DNA from: Spongospora subterranea f. sp. subterranea | Taxonomy: Eukaryota > Endomyxa: Phytomyxea > Phytomyxea > Plasmodiophorida | NCBI GenBank assembly: GCA_049724395.1 | Contig: JAUGWO010000104.1 | Location: 87,916-151,915, forward strand | DNA length: 64,000 nt | Direction: 5' to 3' | In this document: in pieces, positions 34,143-43,355 of the stretch | How positions within the stretch are numbered: position 1 is the stretch's first letter | Layout: every line of letters begins with the position of its first letter | Translations under genes and position numbers: made by a program | The notes under the pieces: model-generated | Databases searched by the model: none | Told to the model about the DNA's origin: nothing | Seen by the model: the letters and a program-made list of their open reading frames with translations, nothing else

Positions 34143-34871
34143 TTTCTCACTCGTTTTCTGATTAGAAATTGCATTGTTTGAAGATTTGATACCTATACAC
34201 AAGCGAGCTTGATCCGGCAACCAAAAATATGACCATGAGTAACGTGTGTACCATTTTTCGTCTCAACGTTCAGAACTGAAGCGTCTCCGATATCACATAT
34301 TTGGTTGCCGGATCGATTTCGCTTTCGCTTATTCTCAGGTCAAATGAGACCTGAAGTGATGGTTAAATGGGGTCGATCGTGATGATTTCGATGAAACAGC
34401 CGGGGTGTCAAAAAGACTGTCTCTGTGAACATTTAAAATATTTCGAGCATTCAACGCATTGATTCTGTGTTTACCTGACGTAGGTATCAACTTGTCCACC
34501 GTCGTGAATTTCGACCAGAACAACTGAGGCGTCGCTTATGGTTTTCAGCGAATCCCTCACGCTGCATATCGGTGGAATACAGGTTGGGGTTCAAGGTTCT
34601 CGACTACAACTGATACAATGCTGCTCAAAGTGCAACTGCACCCATCTCAAAAATATTTAAATCGGAACATGATTCTTGGCAATTTCACTTGGTTTTCAAA
34701 ACTAACGTTTGAGAGACATATGTTTCGTGCAAACATAAACTACACCACAGACAAGTTGTATAGAGCAAAAAGTGAGCGATTAGTTAGAAACATGTTTTGC
34801 GTTATCTGCAAAATTTCTTCACTATCAAATTTCGATAATTATCAGACTTTGCGAATAATCGGCACATTTTA
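34143..34871. other. Short region between convergent gene ends
   Basis: This stretch separates the 3' end of NBAS from the 3' end of the aldo-keto reductase. It holds an imperfect hairpin at 34202-34323. Apart from frames under 95 codons without motifs I see nothing else. Confidence 0.5.
34202..34323. repeat. Imperfect inverted repeat with arms of about 30 bases
   Basis: Left arm 34202-34231 (core GATCCGGCAACCAAA) pairs with 34296-34323 (core TTTGGTTGCCGGATC), separated by 64 bases. It lies just past the NBAS stop, between two convergent genes. It could be a small foldback element or an RNA hairpin in a 3' UTR. Confidence 0.8.
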
Positions 34872-36029
34872 TTACAACACAGCGTTTGGATCCCAGCAGT
34901 AGCGTTTGGAGTTCGATTCATACAGATGACCAATTTCTTCCATCTCTTGATCATCCAATTTGAAATCGAACACGTTAAGGTTCTCTTTGATTCGAGCTGG
35001 ATTCCTGCTTCGTGGCAACGCTATCACATCCTGTTGAATACACCAGCGAAGGAGAACTTGAGCGGAAGTTCGCCCTTGATTGTTGGCAATTTTGACGATA
35101 ACCGGATGACCTAGGAGTCGCGTATCGGCCTAAGATTGGAGACTGGTAAGCCAGTAAACAGATAAAACAGGAATTGGTTTGACTTGGCCAAGGGGTGAAT
35201 ACGCTTCAACTTGGATGGAATTTAAGGTACAGTATGCAAGTAGCTCTCGGTTATCAAGGAACGGATGAAACTCAACTTGATTTACTGAGGGTGGAACCGA
35301 ACATTGAGTAAGAAGTTCTGTCAAATGCCGCTCCAAGAAGTTACTAAACAAAATCACGTTTGCAGAAGTTAGAAGCCACTTTGAGAATTTTCGACCTAAC
35401 CTGACGCCAATAGCTTTAGCTTTTCCTTGGTGATATAACTGTTCCAACGCTCGCCAAGAATTTAGACGATACCCGGGATTGTCTGGAGAGAGCGCGGAAA
35501 CTTGTGCTCGCCCTGGCCAATGTATAAGGTACCTAGAAAGCACACAATTTGAAAAGATATCATCGGGTTTGGTTTTGAATTTCAGACAGATCAAAATAAT
35601 CAGTTCGTAATCGTGACAATGAATCTAATGCTGCTTGATATGCAACGCTTGTGACACCTGAGTCCTTCGGTTGTAACTTCGAAACGATGAACAGTTCCGA
35701 CCGACTGATACCAACACTCTCAATTGCATCAGCGATAATCGATTCATTTCCATCTGCGAAACCGAGAATCAGTCCAGTTCACAAACGCACATTCGGTACT
35801 GGAATGAGCTACATACATACAGATGCTGTATCGATGTGGCGATAACCGCACTTCAAAGCGTGGACAACTGCATCATAGCATGACTTGCCGGAGAGCTAGG
35901 AAGATATGATCATCAATCAAGAGTCGAAAGGGCTAAATCAACTTGGATACGTACCTGATATGTCCCAAAGCCTATCATCGGCACCTTGTCCAGCATATCA
36001 ACAACGTGAAAAAACTCTGGAGAAGACAT
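34872..36029 (-). CDS. Aldo-keto reductase, 6 exons, 289 residues
   Basis: It is an NADPH-dependent cytosolic carbonyl reductase of the AKR superfamily. Exons 36029-35955, 35895-35817, 35753-35588, 35532-35401, 35343-35184 and 35129-34872 sum to 870 bases in frame; all five introns are about 54-63 bases. The protein begins MSSPEFFHVVDMLDKVPMIG. All four catalytic residues are present: Asp47 and Tyr52 in YRHIDTASVYGNE, Lys77 in FIVSKL, and His111 in DLYLIHWPG. The cofactor-binding motifs follow: KAIGVSNF, then NQVEFHPF, VEAYSPLGQ, IALPRSRNPARIKENL, and the typical end KRYCWDPN. Substrate specificity cannot be told. The LIHWPG and SWRALEQLY style resembles small AKRs of the glyoxal or prostaglandin-F synthase type. 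Confidence 0.96.
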
Positions 36030-38652
36030 GAATTCCGACTGTGGCAATGAATCCTGGTCACCGGGCCAGTCTCACCCCGGAACGACCTTCGATCGTGGCG
36101 TAATCGTGAGCACTTTCTGAAAGCTTCCCAGCTCTAATCGTGAGCAGTATATCGATTATTGACGCACCTGACTGGTGACAAGGCTGCGGCGGCGGGCTCA
36201 GTTAAATATCGCCATAACCATGGCTGGCCCATCAGTCGGTTTCATTTCGAGTCAGGTGTATTTGATTGGATTTACGGCTATGAAGATGAGGCAACTGTCG
36301 CAAAGATTCGTGTATTTGTTGGCTGAGTGTAATCTTTTCGGTTTGTTTTTCGAGTCCTTAGCAAGATTGTCGTCCTCAATGCTGTAGGGTTTTGAGTAGT
36401 TTTTTTGTTCTTGGTGGGTACATTGGTTTATTTGAGTTTGATGGTTCCGTGGTATTATCGTGTTCTGCTTGTTTCAATGTTCTGCTTGGGCCTGTTGCCA
36501 TACGAGAGTTGTCCACATTCCTTTTCGTTGCGATGTGCTGTGTTGAGTTGGAGCCACGTTTTTGTTGCAGAATTGCGCCCCCTCTGGATCGCTCCCGTAA
36601 ATCAACCCTGACATTTGGATCGCTTTCAGAGCACAGATTCCTATCACAACAACGCCTTTGACTACATACGGCATCTCGTTGGATAAACAAATTAAATGAA
36701 ATCGAATCTGTTTTGTAACTGCGTCATGCCTTCTGTCGAAATTGTGATGGATCTGTGATACGTTCGATGCATTTAGAGTTTCTGAAGACGTTTGTTTGAG
36801 GTGGCTCATGAATGTATACTTCTTTGCGGCTTGCTCTGGTTGCCACAGGATAGACTGTTTTGTCTGAGGGGTTTGCGTTTAGTTTAGTTTGTGACAAGAG
36901 CGGCACTTCGATCAACTTCATAGTGAAGTCCATAGATGTCCTCATTTCAATAAAGAGTGCCAACAGTGTGCAATCCATGCAATATATCATAATTTTTGTG
37001 TAGGGACCGTTACTATATTGAAAGTGTTCAATTATTGTTTCCACAATGGTTGAGGGGGCATAAGTTCTCCAGGTGGCTTTGGGCATCTCAGGATTTGCAC
37101 TCATTCGGCGGTTCCGATTCTCGCTCTCCAGTCGATTCGTTGGCAATTGTGGCATACATTGCTAATGTGTTTATTAGGTTCCGCCTCTGCATATTGTGAT
37201 GCAACTACAGTACCCGATGTCTGATTTGCATGAGCTCAAAAATTGTTTGTCTTTGCATTTGTTGAAGTAAATGGACTGGTGTAGTTTGAAGCGGCAAATC
37301 AAGAGTAGTCGGAACACAAACTGGTTGCCAAATCACGTCGAACCCGAAGTCAATCGTAATCGAAAGGTCCACCAAAAAACGTGTTGGTCGAATCGAAAGA
37401 TCGCTGACGAAAGTAATATAAAAGCAGAGGAAGGACGTGCAAATATTGGCAAAGAAAGTTGGGAATGGAAGTTGATGAAGGGTTTTGGGATTATCCTGTG
37501 CCCAAACTGGTAAGTAAAGGCCAGTATAGGCACTGGATAATTCCATAACCCTACTCCAACTTCCTAACAAATGTGACGACCGAGCTTGAGGCGAATCAAT
37601 CGACATAGTTTGCTGAAAGCCATAACTGAATCAAAACAACCCTTTGCAGCGTCTGAAAATCATTGTGAAAAAGCCGCTACATCAGACCGGAGAGCTGAAT
37701 CCGAAACGAACAGGGATCGACGCTCAAGTCCTCGTAAACATTGAGTTATTAAGGTCAAACGGCCGTTTGAGTGTTGTGCTTGAGGGCCAGATAATATGCC
37801 CGAAACAAGGGGAATAATTCTCCCTGATCCGGCCAAATATCATTGGATAATATACGGGACACAACTTGACTGGAATGGCTCGTGAGACTTGGTTGTATTC
37901 GTTCGTAGCGCCTTCACAAGCAAACTGACAGTTTGTCGGCAGTACTTGAACGTGTTTGGTGAGTAATTATGATGACGACTCCAATTCAACCTCAATCCTT
38001 ATTCAGAGCTGGAAATTTCAATTCAAGATTAACCCTTAGCCTGACCATGGAAATAATGGAGCATTTTCATTTAATTACTCAACTATTAAGTTCGAGAATT
38101 ACACATTTAACAGTTTGGAATTTCCTATTTCGACGTTTCTATAAAATCTTGGCAACAGTTCCTATGATCGCTTTTCAGATAAAGTTCAAGATCGTGCAAC
38201 AAAAAGTTGGCGATAGAGCTGCACATGTTGCAGATGGACTCTGTCTTTCCATCATTCCATCACACGATGCACGTATCCTTGATGTGCTGATCAGTCCCGC
38301 CAGCCCTCGTCCAACCCAAGAGAACGGATTAACCGCAGGAGGAGGGTGTGTAGCGCCGTCACCATCTCCAATAATATCTCACCCGATATCTCAACCATAA
38401 AGAGTCCCAGTCCCTCGTACAGTAACAAACCTCTCCACTTGCGCAACACCTATTTCACACAGAGAAACATGTTCCAGTAGGGTAACGCTCGTCATTTTTG
38501 AGTGCGTAACACATGATTGGTAAAGTCGAAAGTTGGTCGGCCACGCAGTTGTTGTGGATCATTTGCGGGTGTAGACGGCGGTAGTCAGTGGGGCGTGGCC
38601 TGGTGTTCAGTGGACGAGCGGATCGGTTCCATTCATTTTGGGCCCCGAACTT
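36030..38652. other. Region with unresolved coding fragments on both strands
   Basis: Plus strand: near 36200-36320 one frame reads FDWIYGYEDEATVAKIRVF, and at about 36400-36694 hydrophobic frames precede a possible last exon ending ITTTPLTTYGISLDKQIK, so a short spliced gene may start opposite the reductase. Minus strand: 37205-37606 holds a 133-codon frame (SVYTGLYLPVWAQ-like start, then FLVDLSITIDFGFDVIW) and 36724-37155 a 143-codon frame. Plus strand again: at about 37645-37815 a frame reads LKIIVKKPLHQTGELNPKR, and 37969-38400 is open. No family is recognised and I could not build a consistent model. Confidence 0.3.
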
Positions 38653-39767
38653 ATGGCCGTCAACGGGCACCCGGCGAACATGGCCTCGCCTGTTCTGTCC
38701 CCTCCCGGCTCTAATCGTCCTCAGAATTCGGTGCCAGTGTTGACCAATCAAGTGGCACAGTTACGACATGAGAATTCCAGATTGCGGGCCTTACATGAGG
38801 ACTCCCTGAGGAACCATGAAAAACAGGTCTGGCTACACCAATAGAGGCTCCACGATGCAAGTTTTTTCGCTCGAATTTGCTGTGATTTAATTCACCGTCT
38901 AGAAAACTTGTGACACACTACATGAATTCACCGTGTTTTGACCAAATATTGTGTCGATTCCTCGCGAAGTAACACTTCGTGCACCAGTTTTTTCTATCAT
39001 TCTGTTTTTGTGTTCCTCAAAATTCGCCTTATTTGTCCTATTTAGATTTATGCAGCTGAACTGACAATCAAAGCTCGGGAAACAGATTTGGCACAATTAT
39101 ATCAACACTTACAGCAGTTAAATGCGGACTCAGACGCGAGCTCTGACATGCTGCTCGTGCCAAGTTTGAAGAGTTACAGTCGGCGAATGGCGCCGCGCTG
39201 TATGAGACGCGCCGTGAGCTGGAATCTGTCCAAAGTTACGCCGCTAGTGTCAATCTAGGGCTACAGGAAACCCAAGGTTTGCTTAGAGCTGCTGAGAAGT
39301 CCCTGGCGCAGCTTCGGCCAGAATTGTCGGCAGCCAACGACCATATTAAGGGTTTGACTACCGAAAATGTCCGTCTTCGTAAGCAAATGCAAAGCGCTGA
39401 TGAACAGTTGCAAAACGTACAATCGAGCAAAGCAGCTATGCAGTCTGTGATCGCTCAAATGAAGGTGCAAATGCAGGAGGCAGATGCGCAAGTGGCTAAG
39501 TTGGATGCTGAACTGGTCGCCGTCGATCGGACGAGGTTTGAATTCGAAACCGAATGTGTTCGTTTGAGGGAGGCCTTGCGTCTGGGCGATGCTGGAGGGA
39601 TTGGACAGCAGCTCTATGCGGAAATCGAGAGGAGACGGGGTGCAGAGCACGAATTGGCCAGGCTCGATGGATATTGTCGTCATCTAAAGGACGAACTAGC
39701 CAAGGTTATGTCCCAACCTAGACCATACTCCTTAACCGAACCCCCTCCTAACGACCGTCGTCGATAA
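38653..39767 (+). CDS. Coiled-coil protein, 2 exons, with a one-base phase discontinuity
   Basis: Exon 1 (38653-38826) starts MAVNGHPANMASPVLSPPGS and enters a helix (QVAQLRHENSRLRALHED). An intron of 219 bases with a good pyrimidine tract leads to exon 2 (39046-39767). Exon 2 is almost wholly heptad-like and rich in E, L, Q, A and R: QLYQHLQQL, RRELESVQSYAASVN, ENVRLRKQMQSADEQLQ, HELARLDGYCRHLKDELA. The stop is at 39765-39767. Near 39147-39153 the coiled-coil reading moves from one frame to another without any usable intron. Either a base is missing or added in this sequence, or the gene is damaged, or a distant acceptor at about 39165 is used. There is no membrane span. The function is unknown; scaffolding proteins look like this. 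Confidence 0.6.
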
Positions 39768-39889
39768 TACACTGGATCTGACATTATCGTTTTCTGAGTT
39801 TAATTTTACTGGATTTCCTCCTTCAGCAAAGGAAGTGTTGCAGTTTTTCCCCCTGGCCCCTCCAAGTTCCCAAAGCTCTGCCAAGAATG

Positions 39890-40310
39890 ACTTCTTGGCC
39901 ATTCTTGTCAATTCCTTCCACTACGTGTAGCAATACACATCTGGCTCTATCAACGGATCTTCTTCGTCCCTCACAGTTTGACAAGAATTTCTCATTCCCG
40001 GTTCACGTACACCGCTACTCGCTCTTCATTCCGGTTTACGCACCGCCTCTCGTTCTCATTCCAGGTACCGCTTTCCGGTCTTCCTCATCGCCGGTACAGA
40101 CTCGGAGGGAGCGATCCTGGTCTGACATGGAGACAGCGAGGAGATAAAATTAACGGGAGAGAGACTGAGAGACAGTGGAAGGGGAAGTTCAGGATGAGAG
40201 TAGCGGTGCGAAAACCGGGAACGGAAAGCGGTACGAAACCGGGAATGAGGAACGAGAGGCGGTGCGTAAACCGGGGGATTGGGGTTAGCGGTGCGTAAAC
40301 CGGTTTAGAC
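39890..40310. repeat. Foldback made of diverged 29-bp-type repeat units
   Basis: The left arm, about 39996-40080 (CCGGTTTACGCACCGCCTCT), matches the reverse complement of the right arm, about 40213-40303 (CGGTGCGTAAACCGG repeated). The spacer is about 130 bases. The left part also begins with CAGTTTGACAAGAATT followed by CCGGTTCACGTACACCG. This resembles the start of the 29-bp array at 53036, so both derive from the same retroelement-associated repeat. Confidence 0.75.
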
Positions 40311-40330
40311 TGCGCAAGTCACCCATCGAA

Positions 40331-40498
40331 ATGATGACGATCGAAATCGAGTCTTATGAAGGGTTGGAGTTGAGAAGACGGTTGCAGTTCCATTTGCTTG
40401 AGGTCGTGGTCGGCCATCAACGCGGGTCTTCTGAACTAAACGAGACTAAAGAGTTGATCAATTTGGGAAGTGAGTTTATTCAGCAGATGATTGCCTGA
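40331..40498 (+). CDS. Small ORF, 55 residues, unknown
   Basis: The frame reads MMTIEIESYEGLELRRRLQF and then LLEVVVGHQRGSSELNETKE. It has amphipathic helical character. It starts directly after the foldback. There is no family match from memory. It may be a chance frame or an exon. Confidence 0.2.
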   Translation: MMTIEIESYEGLELRRRLQFHLLEVVVGHQRGSSELNETKELINLGSEFIQQMIA

Positions 40499-41275
40499 TT
40501 GCCCGTTGATCCATCAATTGGTCACAGCATCACAGTGGCTGGAAAGTCCGGCCGGAGAGCCCTCCCCGTCGCCAAGCTCCGCCGAGCGACATCATCACTG
40601 TCATGACCGCAGCTCGACTACTCAGTACTCAACGGTAATCTCAACAGTAGTCAACTATTAGTCTATCACCATTGGTGGTGTTGGAGGGATGCACAGTGGA
40701 GTCTTCTCCTGTGATACTCCTACCAAATGGAGACCGTTGACTGACAACAAAATTTCTCACCAATGGGGAAAACCTGGTTTTACCTATTGGAGACAACTGT
40801 GGCTTTACATAACCGTCAAAAGTTATCTAAGACACGGGATTCGAACACAGCTGATTTATCAGCATTTGAGCATACCGATCTATTGTCATTTATTGTTAAT
40901 TTACTGTTATTGGAATTTGGATATTTTAATATGGTGGCAATTGCCTATCCATAGGAATAAGGAAGAGTTTACTGATAGGAACTGGGAAATGTACCATTTT
41001 CGTAGGATAGAAAAGCCAATATACTGCAGTTTGGATCAGCAGAAGGCAAAGAGATCGGAAGTTAAAACCCAACGAAACGAAATGGAAAGACAGAAAAACT
41101 ACAGGAAAACAACAACTAGACCCAAATCAAAAACGACTAAACAAAGCAAAACTCAACTAAATAATAACAAGGCAAGACACAACACACACACACCCGGGGT
41201 TTGTCCGTTTGACTGCAAATTAACCTGGAATTGTTCAATTGTTCTTGTCTTCTATTTTCCCGGGAGGTATTTCTG

Positions 41276-41326
41276 TCAGTCGACTGATAAAAGGCCACGC
41301 AAAAGGCCACGCATCAGTCGACTGAT
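41276..41326. promoter_or_regulatory. Two copies of palindrome TCAGTCGACTGA flanking two AAAAGGCCACGC repeats
   Basis: TCAGTCGACTGA at 41276-41287 and ATCAGTCGACTGAT at 41313-41326 are perfect palindromes in direct repeat. Between them is a tandem pair of AAAAGGCCACGC. A third half-site (GATCAGTCG) follows at about 41329. The arrangement looks like binding sites for a dimeric protein, or the remains of a small element; there is no functional proof. Confidence 0.5.
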
Positions 41327-42421
41327 GTGATCAGTCGCTGGTGTACAACATGCGCACTGTCAGGTTTGACTTTAGAGTGCGTGTGATCTTGTTCATGAAT
41401 ATCCGCCATTGCCACTTCGTCGTGTTCTTGAGTATAACAACAATGCGGATGGTTTTGTTCGTTTCCAGTGTAACAGGGCCGAGGGCAAACGGTGATCCCT
41501 TTGCAATATGTTCCGCATGCACTTTTCGACATTGTTTTTGAGCTGAGTTATAGATCGAGAAATTCCTTCTCGATGGCAAACTCGACATCATTCATTGTTC
41601 CCAGTCTCCCTGTTAGAAATGAATTTGATCACCGCATTTTATTCAGAATGTGTTATGAAGACAGCATCAAATTATACATCAAGACTATATACTCCTAGTA
41701 ATTTTTACAATTGTTCGCGCCTCATAAGCTCTGTCAATGGGACGGATCTAGCAACAAAGTGTCTGAAAACACTTATTGAAATTCTGACCAAAGCAAGGTT
41801 CTTAAAATTTACCGATTTTACAAAGCCAGTGATTATGATGAATAATCCTGCTTTACTCGCAAATTGCCCTTAAAGTAGTTTCTTTGCTTGAAAGTAAAAC
41901 TTCACTACTTGCTTCTTCAATGTCGTCGCCATAGTCAAAAATGCGGTGCATTGCTTCATTCAGCATTTGGGAGTCGATATCTGAAAATTCAGGTGCTTTG
42001 ATTAGCTTCGGTTCCTCAGCATTTGTTTTCTCACGCTGTCGTAGTGGGCATTTCGAGCTATTTGACCTGTGGTTGTCCAGCTGAACACGATTTTCACGCC
42101 TGCACCTGGTGCATCCCTTCTGTACCTTGGCTGATCGTTTCGTTAGACGCGAATGATTACTAACGTCCGCATTCGGTGCTAGAACTGAAAAGACATAGGT
42201 CCCTTCAACTGCCAATGAAGTTTCAAGACCTTCTTGGACGATCGTGCATTCAGCAGTTGGTTATTGCTAAACGAGTTCGCCTGAAAATTGGGAGATCGTG
42301 TCGCGAAAGCAACAAGATGCTTGAAATCCGACATGAGTGTGATGAAACGAGTGGCTTCATCTCGTGGATAAGTGATTTGAGCATATGCATCAGCGACAAC
42401 GTCATATTGATCATTCATTGA

Positions 42422-42594
42422 TTGTGGTTGGATCCGACCACGTTTCTGAAGGAGTTGCACTGATCAAATTCAGTCTAACAAGTGGAAACAATGGAATTTG
42501 TTAGACTGAATTTGATCAGTGCATTTCAATGGCACTTGTTAGACTGAATTTGATCAGTGCATTTCCTTCAGAAAGTGGTCGGATCCAACCACAA
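42422..42594. repeat. Foldback with 62-bp arms and a third partial copy in the loop
   Basis: Left arm 42422-42484 (TTGTGGTTGGATCCGACCAC onward) is almost the exact reverse complement of 42533-42594. The loop contains another copy of the inner arm, 42498-42527 (TTGTTAGACTGAATTTGATC onward), in the same orientation as the right arm. So one inner unit occurs three times, once reversed. The arms are close to identical, which implies a recent origin or gene conversion. Confidence 0.92.
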
Positions 42595-42629
42595 GCAATG
42601 AATGAATAGAGAGTCAACCAATGTGTTGA

Positions 42630-43189
42630 TCATGAGAAGCATTCCGTAGGTACCATCATTAATGAACATGTCACCGAATTCGCTGATATAGGGCAACATG
42701 GAAGGGATTGCAACTATCAATCAATAGATGCATATCAGACCAATTCGGAAATCGAAAATCTCACCGGCTTGACGATATTGGTTACCCAAATTTATCAGTT
42801 TGCTAACGGAATCCGGGTCGCAGCCGAACTTGCTTTGGTATCCTTTTTTGAGTAACCGACCAAGTAAGCGACCGTCGTAATCGTGGTCTGACGACCTGGC
42901 ACGCATTGCCCCCCTGGCTTTAGAAACGCTGATTGATATTGCGCCCAACTCCATCACGTACTGCTGATCCGCCAGAGAAATCTCGGGTTCTCTCAATGAA
43001 AATTCTTTGGGCGGCTCGCACTTGATCTTTTCAGTATATGATTATGTCGGCAATGAGTCAGTTTGGGAACTATTTCAACCGGATTCACAAGAGAGTTGAA
43101 TCGAAACTGAACTCGGTTGCGATCTGAACCTTCGGCCATGTCGGATTTTTTGCATTGAAAGCAATACAAGTGCCCTCGCCGGACAACAT
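42630..43189 (-). CDS. Possible small gene, 122 residues, 3 exons, unknown
   Basis: Exons 43189-43130, 43020-42765 and 42682-42630 join in frame through introns of 109 and 82 bases. The first exon begins MLSGEGTCIAFNAKNPTWPK. The middle exon has the most gene-like sequence: EPEISLADQQYVMELGAISI, then GRLLGRLLKKGYQSKFGCD and SVSKLINLGNQY, helical and basic. The last exon is short and unconvincing, and the true 3' end may lie further on. I recognise no family. The gene starts 75 bases from the LTR at 43265. Confidence 0.4.
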
Positions 43190-43264
43190 TTTCAAATGTG
43201 ATATCCCCAAAACATTGGCGAAATTCATCTTCGGTAAAGTTTCGGAAGTTTTTCGCTACTGTAG

Positions 43265-43355
43265 TGTACAGAACTGCAGCCCTATATGCACTTACGGACC
43301 TACTTAAGCCACCGAATAAAACCAGTTCTGTTTACTATTGCCAACCTAATAGTCA
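43265..43355 (+). repeat. 5' LTR of gypsy-1
   Basis: The 91-base repeat TGTACAGAACTGCAGC...AGTCA matches the right LTR at 48133-48223 and a third copy at 49310-49396. An AATAAA is present near position 50 of the repeat. The host sequence to the left ends GTAG. Confidence 0.85.

Larger units (their letters stand above)
40499..42629. other. Region with unresolved minus-strand exons and palindromes
   Basis: Minus-strand frames at 41331-41591 (NKTIRIVVILKNTTKWQWRIF), 41853-42215 (with a CTRCRRENRVQLDNHRSNSSKC cysteine pattern, shown only in part) and 42179-42460 (MNDQYDVVADAYAQITYPRD) look coding and may belong to one spliced gene. I found no firm junctions. Plus-strand frames at 40689-41330 are lysine- and asparagine-rich and probably spurious. 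Palindromes lie at 41276-41326 and a foldback at 42422-42594. Confidence 0.3.

Noticed and set aside
40830-40860. TTCGAATCCCGTG-like sequence on the minus strand, similar to a tRNA T-arm or B box
   Set aside because: The flanking bases do not form an acceptor stem, D-arm or anticodon arm, so there is no tRNA gene. A lone B box is too little to call a SINE here.
40689-41330. 213-codon plus-strand frame rich in K, N and T
   Set aside because: Its composition follows local A-rich sequence, there is no domain, and the codon pattern is unlike the host genes. Probably a chance frame.
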